Counted from the first letter of the stretch, positions 35,520 to 44,343 are shown. The stretch is 44,735 nucleotides of DNA from Bacteroidaceae bacterium (GCA_017468985.1 JAFUHF010000017.1:1-44735); one strand, 5' to 3'. Numbers and translations are program-made. The notes: generated by a model not told the origin, from the sequence alone.

Positions 35520-36920
35520 ATGAGTAGAAATATTTTTAGAATAGTGTTGTTTAATACGTTCTCCAGAATTGGTAAAGAGAAAACCCGATTCCACTTTACC
35601 CGTTGTCTGCTGGGAACGTTCCTTTTCTGTCTACCTGCATTCAGTGCTTACGCCAGTGAGCCTGAAGCAGGTGACACTAAAGTAAGTTCTTCCGCTCCTG
35701 AACGCGCTGCCAGCGTGGTGAGCCGTTTGCAGGTAGGAGGTTATGGCGAAGCCGCATTCACGCGCAACTTCTACAGCGACAATCAGTATCGTTACCGCAA
35801 TCCCAACAAGTACAAAAACGATCCCAGCAACGGTCGCTTCGACATTCCGCATGCCGTTATCTATCTGAACTACGATTTCGGCAAAGGGTGGCGTTTAGGC
35901 ACCGAAATTGAGTTCGAGCACACGGGCACCGGCAGTGCCATCGAAATCGAAGACGACGAAGGCGGTGAATATGAGCACGAAATTGAAAAGGGCGGTGAAG
36001 TGGAACTGGAACAATTTTGGTTGCAGAAAACGTTCTTCCCGGAACTCAATGTCCGTGTGGGCCACATCGTGGTGCCCGTAGGATTGAACAACGCCTATCA
36101 TGAACCACTCAATTTCTTCACCGTTTATCGTCCAGAAGGCGAAAACACCATTCTGCCCAGCACATGGCACGACACGGGCATCAGCCTCTGGGGCATCAGC
36201 GGAGATTTTCGATACGAGGCCCAGATGGTGGCCGGCCTCAATGCCATGCTGTTTACGCGCGACGGATGGATTCACGGCGGAGCCGGATCGGCCTACGAAT
36301 TCAAACCTGCCAACAAGTATGGTTTCGCAGCCCGAATAGACAACTACTCCGTACCTGGCCTGCGTTTGGGAATCAGCGGTTACTATGGCCAAAGCATGCA
36401 CAACACCTATCCTAACGAAATGGAAGGTAGCGGAAAGACCTACAACAATGTGAAGGCCAACGTAGTCATTGGCTCTTTTGATCTTACGTTCAATCGCTTC
36501 AACTGGATCGTTCGCGGACAGGCCGACTATGGTCACATTTCCGACACGCCCATGCTCAACAGCGCCAAGATCAATTCACCCAAAAATTCTCCCTACAACA
36601 AAACCTATGTAGGCAAAAATGCCATTTCTTTAGGCATTGAGGCCGGATATGATGTCTTTTCGCAGATTACCGCTCTCAAGGAGCAAAAGCAGAAGTTCTA
36701 CGTTTTCGGACGTTACGAATACTACGATTCCTACATCCGCGAATCCACGCAGCCATCCTTCGACTATACCAAAAAGGAACGCATTGCCGTGGGCGTAAAC
36801 TATTTCCCCATTCCCCAGATTGCCATCAAGGCCAACTGGAGCAACCGCCTGCTCAAGAGCCAGTACAACAATGAGCCGTCCATCAACCTCGGCATTGCTT
36901 ATCAGGGCTTCTTTCTCTAA
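35520..36920 (+). CDS. Outer-membrane porin-like protein
   Basis: 466 residues. A long N-terminal signal region ends near SAYASEPEAG. The mature part is a barrel with alternating strands (LQVGGYGEAAFTRNF; AVIYLNYDFGKGWRLGTEIE; VRVGHIVVPVGLNNAYHEP; YKFQTISLG-like end segments), ending in an aromatic residue (GIAYQGFFL). An acidic stretch (EIEDDEGGEYEHEIEKGGEV) near residues 140-160 may face the pore or bind cations. It heads a locus with an imelysin and di-heme cytochrome, as in other Bacteroidetes. Substrate inferred to be a metal or small solute. Confidence 0.8.
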   Translation: MSRNIFRIVLFNTFSRIGKEKTRFHFTRCLLGTFLFCLPAFSAYASEPEAGDTKVSSSAPERAASVVSRLQVGGYGEAAFTRNFYSDNQYRYRNPNKYKNDPSNGRFDIPHAVIYLNYDFGKGWRLGTEIEFEHTGTGSAIEIEDDEGGEYEHEIEKGGEVELEQFWLQKTFFPELNVRVGHIVVPVGLNNAYHEPLNFFTVYRPEGENTILPSTWHDTGISLWGISGDFRYEAQMVAGLNAMLFTRDGWIHGGAGSAYEFKPANKYGFAARIDNYSVPGLRLGISGYYGQSMHNTYPNEMEGSGKTYNNVKANVVIGSFDLTFNRFNWIVRGQADYGHISDTPMLNSAKINSPKNSPYNKTYVGKNAISLGIEAGYDVFSQITALKEQKQKFYVFGRYEYYDSYIRESTQPSFDYTKKERIAVGVNYFPIPQIAIKANWSNRLLKSQYNNEPSINLGIAYQGFFL

Positions 36921-36990
36921 GCCCCAATGAAGGGTGCTACCCATTATCCTTTTTGATCATAACATAACAAAACAAATATCTAGTTAAACA

Positions 36991-38316
36991 ATGAACAAAG
37001 CATTTAAACTCGCACTGCTGCTCTGCGCAGCATGCACTCTGGGATTCTCCTCTTGCAGCGACAACGACGATCCCGAAAATCCTCAGGAACGTATTGAGCA
37101 ACAGAACACGGCCATCCGCCAGCTCACCACCAACTATCTTACCACTGTAGTCTACAACACCTACAGCAACTTGGCTACTGAGTCGGAAGGACTTTACAAT
37201 AAGATCAATGCGCTCAAGACTAAGCTCAACGCCGGCTCCGCTGTGCAAAAGAGCGAAATCGATGCCATCTGTCAGTCTTACAAGGATGCACGCCGCCACT
37301 GGGAAGAGAGTGAAGCCTTCCTCTATGGTGCAGCCACCGACTTCGACATCGACCCACACATCGACACATGGCCTTTGGACGTAGAAACCCTGGCTAAAGA
37401 CCTTCAGGACGATGCCAAGATTCAGCGCCTCAATGCCAACGACGGTATTGACTACGCACGCACCAGCCTTACCAAGGAGAACCTCGGCTTCCATGGCATT
37501 GAGTTCATCTTCTTCCGCGACGGTAAGAATCGTTCTGCCGATTTCTTCAACAACGACGCCACTGAGGATTATGAAAACTATTTCAAGGGCCTCAACGTAA
37601 CGGCTAAGGAAGAAGTTATCTTTGCCACTGCCGTAGCCGGCGATCTGCGCGACAAGTGCTTCCAGCTCGAAGTGGCATGGCTGGGCAACAGTGCTCCTGC
37701 CGGCCATCGCTCACGCGTTGCCGAATGTGCCCAGAAGTTCGACGATTTCGAAACCAAAGTGTCCAAGAATGGTCTGAGCTATGGCGAAGACATGCTGGCC
37801 ACAGGCACCAGCGAAGGCACCATCAACTCTTGGAAAAAAGTCATGGAAACCATTCTCGTGTCCGGTTGTTCCAACATCTGTGCCGAAGTGGCCGACCAGA
37901 AGATGGGCCAAGCTTACCGCGCAGCCATTGGCAGACCCGAGATGCATGAAGACGAAGATACTGGCGAAATGGTGGAAGACGATCCCAACTATATTGAGTC
38001 GCCCTACAGCCACAACTCCTTCACCGACTTCTACGACAACATCATCAGCATCAAGAACAGCCTCTACGGCAACCGTGACGGTCTCGTTCCGGCTGCAAGC
38101 TCCATCATCAGCTACCTCAATACTTACAATGCCCAGATGTCCACAGAACTCCAGGCCAAGCTCAATGCTGCCCTCAGCGCACTCAAGGAATGCCAGAACA
38201 GCGGCAAGGCCTTCGTGGAAGATCCCGGAGCAGCCTACGTGAAGACGGCCATGGATGCAGTCACCGACCTTGATGACTACCTCAACGAAACTTCCGCTTG
38301 GATCTTGAAGAATTAA
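36991..38316 (+). CDS. Imelysin-family lipoprotein
   Basis: 441 residues. Lipobox GFSSCSDNDDPEN, then an imelysin (peptidase M75) helical domain. The family motif GxHxxE appears as GFHGIEFIFF at residues ~166-175. Other typical segments are DARRHWEESEAFLYG and HIDTWPLDVETL, and GNRDGLVPAASSI. Imelysins are linked to iron uptake (IrpA, EfeO-like) and are not proven proteases. The acidic insertion HEDEDTGEMVEDDPNY lies mid-protein. Between porin and di-heme cytochrome genes, so the same metal-uptake theme; a long hairpin follows at 38337. Confidence 0.93.
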   Translation: MNKAFKLALLLCAACTLGFSSCSDNDDPENPQERIEQQNTAIRQLTTNYLTTVVYNTYSNLATESEGLYNKINALKTKLNAGSAVQKSEIDAICQSYKDARRHWEESEAFLYGAATDFDIDPHIDTWPLDVETLAKDLQDDAKIQRLNANDGIDYARTSLTKENLGFHGIEFIFFRDGKNRSADFFNNDATEDYENYFKGLNVTAKEEVIFATAVAGDLRDKCFQLEVAWLGNSAPAGHRSRVAECAQKFDDFETKVSKNGLSYGEDMLATGTSEGTINSWKKVMETILVSGCSNICAEVADQKMGQAYRAAIGRPEMHEDEDTGEMVEDDPNYIESPYSHNSFTDFYDNIISIKNSLYGNRDGLVPAASSIISYLNTYNAQMSTELQAKLNAALSALKECQNSGKAFVEDPGAAYVKTAMDAVTDLDDYLNETSAWILKN

Positions 38317-38336
38317 TATAGAGTAATTTTATGTTA

Positions 38337-38380
38337 CTGAACATTGAAAGCCCCTAATGCAGGGGACTTTCAGTGTTCAG
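38337..38380 (+). terminator. Long hairpin between imelysin and di-heme cytochrome genes
   Basis: CTGAACA.TGAAAG.CCCC (38337-38354) pairs with GGGG.CTTTCA.TGTTCAG (38362-38380) with a few bulges and mismatches, followed by TTCATTTGTTTT. Strong enough to act as terminator or attenuator, which would lower expression of the cytochrome gene relative to the imelysin. No promoter stands out between it and 38426. Confidence 0.7.
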
Positions 38381-38425
38381 TTCATTTGTTTTATCATTCT
38401 AAACAACACTATTAATTCCATTCAC

Positions 38426-40120
38426 ATGAATATTTCTCATTTTAGCAAACCACTTTTCCTATGCGGCATGCTGTCGCTGGCCCTTGCCTCCTGTTCCGAC
38501 AACGATCCAGAGCCCACACCCTCCCCTTCCACGGGTGAGGCCGACTACGGCTACGTGGGTAAACAGGTGGGCAACTTCCTGGCTGAAGAATGGTACCCGG
38601 GCGGAGAACTGGGCACCACTGAAAACACCGCCGCTGGTTGTTATGAAGACGAAACTCCGTCCATTCAGAATGCAGACCTGATGAACGCCTTCCTGTTTGG
38701 TGAGATGCTGTTTGAGCACGATTTCACCGAAAAGAGCACCTCGTCGTTTGCAGGCCTCGGTCCGGCGTATGTACGTTCTTCCTGCATCGACTGTCATCCT
38801 GGCTACGGACATGGAAAGCGTGTCACCAGCTATAATGCCGACCGCCGTGGCAATGGCTATCTGCTCGTGATCTATCATCCCGTCGATGGTCAGAACAGCG
38901 ACGATGGTCCCTACATTTCCGAGGTTACTGGCATGCCGCAAACGCGTGCCACCTATCCGTTCCTGCCCCCCGTTGACGAAAGCGGAATCCACCTGTCATG
39001 GGAAACGCTCACCGCCATGGAGAGCGGACTGCCCATGCAGTTTCCCGACGGCGAAAAGTACGAGCTCATCTATCCTGAGCTGAGCATCGACATCGACGCG
39101 TTCAACACCAATCCAAAGCCCTCCAACCTGGCTTTCCGCCTGGAAAGCACCATTGGCCTCTACGGCACGGGCCTGCTCGATGCCATTCCTGAAGATTCCC
39201 TCAAGGCACAGTATCAGCGCGAAGCTCCTTACACCGAACTCAACCCGAATTTCTGGGACAAGGATGCCAACGACTGGGCTGCCGGTGCGTGGTATACGCT
39301 GGCCGACGGCACGCAGCGCATCAAGCGCTTCACTTATGCCATGACGCGCGCCTCTCTGCAGGACGGTGCAGGGGCAAATGCCATGTGGAACATTCCCAAC
39401 GTGAGCCGCAGCGATCGTCCCTATCTTTACACCACGGCGGCATGGGCACAGGCCATGTCGGAAAATCCCGACGTCATTGCAAAGATCAAGGCCGACCCAT
39501 CTTCGCCCTACTATCATGACGGCACCGAAGCCGGCATTGCCCAAGCCGTTCGCACGCTGCTCGATCCCAGCACCAACCAGTTCAATAACGACTACCACAA
39601 CTTCAAGCCCGAAATGAGCGACAACAATTTCTGGCAATTCATGGCGTGGCATCGCGGCCTCGCAGTGCCTCGCGCCCGCGACCTCCACGACAGCGATGTG
39701 CAACTGGGTAAGAAGTTGTTCAACGAGATTGGTTGCGCCACCTGCCACCGTCCGAAGTGGCAAACCGGTACCGACAACTACTGGGCCCCGGCCCCCATCG
39801 TTTCCAACAACCTGAGCCTGCCCACTTATCCTCATCAAACCATCTATCCCTATACCGACATGCTCCAGCACCGCCTGTACATGAAGAACGGCATTCACGG
39901 CTCTTGGTGCCGCACCACGCCGCTCTGGGGTCGCGGTCTGTCGCAGGCCAACACCGGTGCGGAAGACCGTCTGCACGACTGCCGCGCACGCAACGAGATA
40001 GAGGCCATCATGTGGCACGCCTACAGCAAGAAGAGCGATGCCTACGAATCTACGTATAAGTTCTATCAACTCAGCAAGAAGGAGCGCGATGCCGTAGTGA
40101 AGTTCCTTCGCTCCATCTGA
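38426..40120 (+). CDS. Di-heme cytochrome c oxidoreductase-like lipoprotein
   Basis: 564 residues from ATG 38426; the in-frame start at 38357 lies inside the hairpin and adds residues before an otherwise complete lipoprotein signal (LSLALASC). Two c-type heme motifs are present: CIDCH at 120-124 and CATCH near 437-441, with GYGHG close to the first. This is the di-heme 'thiol oxidoreductase' (DUF1111) architecture often found next to imelysins and porins in iron-uptake loci. Located in the outer membrane or periplasm. The reaction is unproven. Heme attachment needs a cytochrome c synthase, encoded next. Confidence 0.92.
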   Translation: MNISHFSKPLFLCGMLSLALASCSDNDPEPTPSPSTGEADYGYVGKQVGNFLAEEWYPGGELGTTENTAAGCYEDETPSIQNADLMNAFLFGEMLFEHDFTEKSTSSFAGLGPAYVRSSCIDCHPGYGHGKRVTSYNADRRGNGYLLVIYHPVDGQNSDDGPYISEVTGMPQTRATYPFLPPVDESGIHLSWETLTAMESGLPMQFPDGEKYELIYPELSIDIDAFNTNPKPSNLAFRLESTIGLYGTGLLDAIPEDSLKAQYQREAPYTELNPNFWDKDANDWAAGAWYTLADGTQRIKRFTYAMTRASLQDGAGANAMWNIPNVSRSDRPYLYTTAAWAQAMSENPDVIAKIKADPSSPYYHDGTEAGIAQAVRTLLDPSTNQFNNDYHNFKPEMSDNNFWQFMAWHRGLAVPRARDLHDSDVQLGKKLFNEIGCATCHRPKWQTGTDNYWAPAPIVSNNLSLPTYPHQTIYPYTDMLQHRLYMKNGIHGSWCRTTPLWGRGLSQANTGAEDRLHDCRARNEIEAIMWHAYSKKSDAYESTYKFYQLSKKERDAVVKFLRSI

Positions 40121-40145
40121 TGCCCCTTCGGCTTACTGCATAAGT

Positions 40146-40192
40146 CGGTCCTGCCTGTCCAGTTTCTCCTCGGCGGCAGGGCCGGTTTCTTT
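40146..40192 (+). terminator. Rho-independent terminator after the cytochrome gene
   Basis: CGGTCCTGCC (40146-40155) pairs with GGCAGGGCCG (40175-40184) with one G-T pair, followed by GTTTCTTTT. It separates the porin-imelysin-cytochrome unit from the CcsBA gene, which has its own promoter. Confidence 0.85.
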
Positions 40193-40253
40193 TCGTCAGT
40201 CCAGGCAATTCGGTGGATTTGCGCCCTTTCGGCCGCTTTTATGACAACCACCC

Positions 40254-40284
40254 TTGTCCGAAAGGCCAAAAAGCAGTAATTTTG
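40254..40284 (+). promoter_or_regulatory. Putative promoter TTG-N20-TAATTTTG for the cytochrome c synthase
   Basis: TTG 40254-40256, TAATTTTG 40277-40284. The start would be about 40291, 23 bases before ATG 40314. This rules against the in-frame alternative start at 40254, which coincides with the -33 box. Confidence 0.8.
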
Positions 40285-40313
40285 ACGTCGCAATCACATT
40301 TTCCCTTTTTCCC

Positions 40314-42596
40314 ATGAAGATCGTTATCTATAGCTCATACCTTTTCCTCATCCTGAGCATGGCCGGAGCCACCATCCTTGAGAAGTTCCGCGGCAGCCAG
40401 TATGCGGCCTCCGCGGTCTACGGCTCCTGGTGGTTCATCCTGCTGTGGGCCCTGCTTGTAGTAGCCTCCATAGCCTTCATCTGGCACACCCACCGCCCTC
40501 GGCGCAGTCTTTCCTTCTATCTGCTCCATGCCTCCATGGTGATGATCCTCTGCGGTGCCCTGCTCACCCACTTCACGGCGCAGCGCGGCATGGTCCACCT
40601 GCGCATTCATGAGGAAACAACCCAGTTCCTTACGCCCCACGGGGCCCACGGCCCAGAGGTGCATGCCCTACCCTTCAGCCTGCGGCTCGACACGTTTCGC
40701 GTGACCTATCATGCCGGCACCTCCTCACCGGCCGACTATGAATCAGTCCTTACGCTCACCGACCCTTCCGGTTCGCTGCAGGCCTCAGTGAGCATGAACC
40801 ACATCCTTTCCCATCGCTCCGTTCGCTTCTACCAAAGTTCCTACGACGATGATGCCCTGGGCAGCACGCTGTCCGTAAGCACCGATCCTTACGGCATTCC
40901 GCTTACCTACTTGGGCTATGGAGTGCTGTTCTTCTCGCTCCTGTTCCTGCTCGTCGACCCTCGCGGCAGCTATCGCCGCCTGCTGCGCCATCCACAGCTG
41001 CGCAAGGGCATGCTCATAGTGGTATTCCTTATGGCGGCAGGCAGCAGCATGGCCACTCCGCCCACGCTCCCCAAGGAGCAGGCCAGGCGATTCTGCCAGC
41101 TGGACGTGCTCTACGGCGGACGCATCTGTCCGCTCCAGACCTTTGCCTTAGACTTCACCAAGAAGCTCACCGGCCACCGCACCTACAAGGGGCTCACGGC
41201 CGAACAGGTGCTCTGCGGCTGGATGCTGTGGGGCGAGGAATGGAGCAATGAACCAGTGATACGCATCAAGTCGGGCACCATCAGACACCGCCTCGGATGG
41301 CCGGCACAGGTGACGCTCAACTCCCTGTTTCGCGGCCAGCCTTCGGGCTATATGGAGAGCTATGCCCTGCGGCCCTTCGTGGAAGCCTACTATCAGGGCG
41401 AAACCGACAAACTCCACCGCGAAGTGCTCAAGATTGACGAACGCGTGATGCTGCTTCTGGAGCTGCGCCACGGCCGCAGCCTCAAAATCTTTCCGCAAAC
41501 GCTGGAGGGATCCACCACCTGGTATGCCCCTACCGACCGCCTGGCCAACGACCTGCCTGAAACCGACCGCCTCTACATGCGCAACGTGTTCAGCCTGCTC
41601 CTTCAGGAAGCACAGCAGCAGAACTGGGCCCAGTTCGACAGCATTGTCACTAAGATGCAGCATTACCAGCAGCTCCATGCCGGCCAAAGCCTGCCCTCGC
41701 CCCTCAGGCAGAGGGCCGAGCGAATGTACAACAGCTTTCCCTTTGCCACCGTGCTCTTTATGTTCAACCTCACGCTGGGCCTCCTGCTGCTGGGATTCAC
41801 CATCTACAGGCTTTCCCAGTCGTCGCCCACGCGTAGTGAAAAGACAGCGCGCCAGGTTCACCGTGCAGCCCTCTTGATGCTCACGGCCTCGTTCCTGGGC
41901 CTCACGCTGGCTCTCGCCCTTCGCTGGACGGCCAGCGGCAACGTTCCGCTCTCCAATGGCTACGAAACGATGCTCTCCATGGCGTGGTTCATCATGCTCT
42001 TTGCCTTCGTGGCGCAGCGCCGCTTCCCCATCATGCTCACCTTTGGGCTGTTGCTTTCGGGCTTTTTCCTCCTGGTGAGCCACATCTCCCAGATGGATCC
42101 CCAGATCAGCCACCTCATGCCCGTGCTCAACTCTCCGCTGCTGAGCCTCCACGTATCGGTCATCATGATGGCCTATGCACTCCTGTCGTTCACGTTCGTT
42201 TGCGCCATAGTGGCCCTTGCAGTGCGCGGAATGGGCATGGTGCGCCGCAAGAAAGGCTCCAACCCTCAAGGACCGGAAGCCACGCTGGCCGAAACGTCGC
42301 TCCAGCTGCTCAGCCAGCTGTTTCTCTATCCGGCCCTGAGCCTGCTGGGCATAGGCATTTTTGTGGGAGCCATCTGGGCCAACGTCAGCTGGGGCACCTA
42401 CTGGAGCTGGGACCCCAAGGAAACCTGGGCCCTCATCAGCTTCATGGTCTACGCCATTGCGGCCCACCCCACAGTCGTAAGATTCCTGCGCCGCCCCATG
42501 GCCTACCATCTGTTCATGCTCGCAGCGTTTCTCACGCTGCTCATGACCTACTTTGGCGTGAACTACTTCCTGGGCGGCATGCACAGCTACGCCTAA
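40314..42596 (+). CDS. CcsBA-type cytochrome c synthase (ResB-CcsA fusion)
   Basis: 760 residues. N-terminal helices (IVIYSSYLFLILSMAGATIL; WWFILLWALLVVASIAFIW) and a ResB-like periplasmic part with beta strands (SLRLDTFRVTYHAG; SVRFYQSSY). The C-terminal CcsA half has several helices and the WWD heme-handling motif WGTYWSWDPKETWALI at ~693-708. System II cytochrome c biogenesis: delivers heme to CXXCH apoproteins in the periplasm. The N-terminus is short for a complete ResB, as in many Bacteroidetes fusions. Its neighbour carries two CXXCH sites and may be a client. Confidence 0.9.
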   Translation: MKIVIYSSYLFLILSMAGATILEKFRGSQYAASAVYGSWWFILLWALLVVASIAFIWHTHRPRRSLSFYLLHASMVMILCGALLTHFTAQRGMVHLRIHEETTQFLTPHGAHGPEVHALPFSLRLDTFRVTYHAGTSSPADYESVLTLTDPSGSLQASVSMNHILSHRSVRFYQSSYDDDALGSTLSVSTDPYGIPLTYLGYGVLFFSLLFLLVDPRGSYRRLLRHPQLRKGMLIVVFLMAAGSSMATPPTLPKEQARRFCQLDVLYGGRICPLQTFALDFTKKLTGHRTYKGLTAEQVLCGWMLWGEEWSNEPVIRIKSGTIRHRLGWPAQVTLNSLFRGQPSGYMESYALRPFVEAYYQGETDKLHREVLKIDERVMLLLELRHGRSLKIFPQTLEGSTTWYAPTDRLANDLPETDRLYMRNVFSLLLQEAQQQNWAQFDSIVTKMQHYQQLHAGQSLPSPLRQRAERMYNSFPFATVLFMFNLTLGLLLLGFTIYRLSQSSPTRSEKTARQVHRAALLMLTASFLGLTLALALRWTASGNVPLSNGYETMLSMAWFIMLFAFVAQRRFPIMLTFGLLLSGFFLLVSHISQMDPQISHLMPVLNSPLLSLHVSVIMMAYALLSFTFVCAIVALAVRGMGMVRRKKGSNPQGPEATLAETSLQLLSQLFLYPALSLLGIGIFVGAIWANVSWGTYWSWDPKETWALISFMVYAIAAHPTVVRFLRRPMAYHLFMLAAFLTLLMTYFGVNYFLGGMHSYA

Positions 42597-42628
42597 TCAT
42601 CACAACAAATCATCAAACCCTTCATATC

Positions 42629-43720
42629 ATGAACAAAATCATCCTTACCATCCTGCTCCTCATGGGACTCGCAGCCCCACTCTCTGCGCAGGATGCGTCC
42701 ACAGCGGCCAATTCTCTGCCCACCTCTCCGTCAGGCTATGCTCCTAAAGGCAGCATCAGCGACATGGTGCTCATCTATCACGGCGGCACCCACCGCAAGG
42801 AAACCTGGGACCCAGAGTTGTTCAAACCCTACGTCTATGCCGAGCGCGATGGCGGCAAGGGCGACTGGCTGTGGGACGGATTTCTTTTTCTGGAGATCTT
42901 CGACGGCCAGCGTTGCGGCTTTGCATCGGGCTATCGCCCCACTCCGGCCACCAAGGCCGACTGGCTCATGTTGCTCGACAAGCTTTTTACCCCGGGCCAC
43001 GCCATCTATGGCCTGGATCTCTGCATACAACAGGCCCAAAAGGTGTGCGGCAAACTGCCCAAGAAGCGCCAAATCGTAATCGCCCTGCCTGAGCCCATTC
43101 CCAACCAGAAGAACTGGGGCGAAATTGACGGACGCGCCCTCGACTTCTCCGTAACGGCCGACCGCATAGCCGCCTGCAAGTGGTACATTGACCGCATCGT
43201 GGAACGCTTCAAGCAAGCCAAGCTCAAAAACGTAGAGCTGGCCGGCTACTACTGGCTGGCCGAGGAAGCCACGAACACGCGCGACTTTGTGAGTACCATA
43301 GCCGACTACATTCACCTGGGGAAAAAGCAGTTCTACTGGATTCCCTACTTCATGTCCGACGGCTACAGCACGTGGCGAGAACTGGGTTTCGACAAGGCTT
43401 ACCTGCAGCCCAACCACTTCTTCAACGACAAGATTCCCGACTCGCGCATTGACGAAGCCTGCCGCCTGGGACAGAAGTATCATATGTCGATGGAGTTCGA
43501 ATTCGACCGCAATGCCCTTGACAAGAGCGCATCGCGCATGGAGGCCTATATAGATGGTTTTGAACGCAACGGCGTGTTTCGCGAAACCGACTTGGCCTAC
43601 TATCAGGGAGGCGACGGCGTGTGGGCCCTCTTCCATGGCAATGCTGACAACCGAGCGCTCTACTATAGGCTGGCCAATCTCATTGCCGAAAGGCAGAAAA
43701 CGGCAAAGAAGCGCAAATAG
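42629..43720 (+). CDS. DUF4855-domain exported protein
   Basis: 363 residues from ATG 42629, chosen because MNKIILTILLLMGLAAPLSAQ is a clear signal peptide; the open frame further 5' merely overlaps the synthase gene. A DUF4855 region follows (SDMVLIYHGGTHRKETWDPE; LFLEIFDGQRCGFASGYRP; KAYLQPNHFFNDK; GQKYHMSMEFEFDR), and the acidic/aromatic residues along strands look like a sugar-binding or hydrolase TIM barrel, but no activity is established. The 32-base gap to the CcsBA gene means it may share a transcript. A strong terminator follows. Confidence 0.85.
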   Translation: MNKIILTILLLMGLAAPLSAQDASTAANSLPTSPSGYAPKGSISDMVLIYHGGTHRKETWDPELFKPYVYAERDGGKGDWLWDGFLFLEIFDGQRCGFASGYRPTPATKADWLMLLDKLFTPGHAIYGLDLCIQQAQKVCGKLPKKRQIVIALPEPIPNQKNWGEIDGRALDFSVTADRIAACKWYIDRIVERFKQAKLKNVELAGYYWLAEEATNTRDFVSTIADYIHLGKKQFYWIPYFMSDGYSTWRELGFDKAYLQPNHFFNDKIPDSRIDEACRLGQKYHMSMEFEFDRNALDKSASRMEAYIDGFERNGVFRETDLAYYQGGDGVWALFHGNADNRALYYRLANLIAERQKTAKKRK

Positions 43721-43767
43721 ACTATACTCGGGGAGTTCCTTCATTTGGGAACTCCCCGAATAGTATT
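43721..43767 (+). terminator. Rho-independent terminator after the DUF4855 gene
   Basis: ACTAT and CTCGGGGAGTTCC pair with GGGAACTCCCCGA and ATAGT around a short loop (43721-43767), followed by ATTTCC. Strong GC stem. Confidence 0.8.
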
Positions 43768-43892
43768 TCCTCACTCTCCGCCGCTTCTCGTATCCACCGG
43801 CCGTACCGCTTCGGCAGACACTCGGCCTTATGGCTCAAAGCCTCAAGGCAAGTCACTGAGACACCTCTACCCACGGCTTTCCTGAAAATCAG

Positions 43893-43923
43893 CCAAAATC
43901 GCTCTCCCCAAAAACGATTTTGG
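43893..43923. other. Isolated inverted repeat before array C
   Basis: CCAAAATCG (43893-43901) pairs perfectly with CGATTTTGG (43915-43923). No T-tract on the plus strand. It stands just before repeat array C; function unknown. Confidence 0.5.
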
Positions 43924-43939
43924 GTGCTTTGATCAGAAA

Positions 43940-44205
43940 ATTGGCGCGCGACTTTTTTTATTTTTCCCCATTTTTGCAGAAAATTGGAACGGTCCATTTT
44001 CATTTTGCAGATTTGCAAAGGCAAATTGGAACGGTCCATTTTCGTTTTGCAAGTTTGCAAAGACAGATTGGAACGGTCCATTTTCGTTTTGCAGATTTGC
44101 AAAGGCAAATTGGAACGGTCCATTTTCGTTTTGCAGATTTGCAAAGGCAGATTGGAACGGTCATTTTTCGTTTTGCAGATTTGCAAAGGCAGATTGGAAC
44201 GGGGG
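43940..44205. repeat. Tandem array C, period 42 bp
   Basis: ATTGGAACGG recurs at 43983, 44025, 44067, 44109, 44151 and 44193, all exactly 42 bases apart, with an eroded unit at 43940. The middle of each unit has CATTTTCGTTTTGCA then ATTTGCAAAGGCA, and units differ at only a few bases. Units are stop-free in frames on both strands, which explains the 14-residue periodic ORFs. There are no spacers, so it is not CRISPR. Its sequence is unlike arrays A and B but the period is the same. Confidence 0.97.
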
Positions 44206-44271
44206 TAAAAAAACAAAAAAGTCTATGAGCTTGGAGTAGGAAACAGTCTTATTTCACTGAAACAAAGAAAA

Positions 44272-44343
44272 ATGGAAGAACTCCACCATCACCACCATTC
44301 TCCCAAATCACCTGATACCTATGATGCAGAAAATGAAGAATAA
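44272..44343 (+). CDS. Possible 23-residue His-rich micro-ORF
   Basis: ATG 44272 opens MEELHHHHHSPKSPDTYDA, ending ENEE and TAA at 44341-44343. It is preceded by an A-rich stretch (AACAAAGAAAA) like Bacteroidetes translation starts. Five consecutive His could bind metal. It may also be a remnant of the N-terminus of a longer protein, or chance. Not recognised. Confidence 0.25.
   Translation: MEELHHHHHSPKSPDTYDAENEE

Noticed and set aside
38996-40069. 357-residue minus-strand ORF opposite the di-heme cytochrome
   Set aside because: Antisense shadow; the plus strand has two CXXCH motifs and a lipoprotein signal.
41148-42584. 478-residue minus-strand ORF opposite the CcsBA gene
   Set aside because: Gln/His/Glu-rich antisense shadow of GC-rich coding sequence; the opposite frame has the WWD motif and membrane helices.
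2330-44205. CRISPR array
   Set aside because: Repeats in A, B and C abut directly with no unique spacers, and no cas genes are in the window.
43722-44228. Periodic ORFs across array C on both strands
   Set aside because: Same cause: the unit is 42 bases and stop-free, so all frames show repeating peptides. The minus-strand ORF also crosses a terminator.
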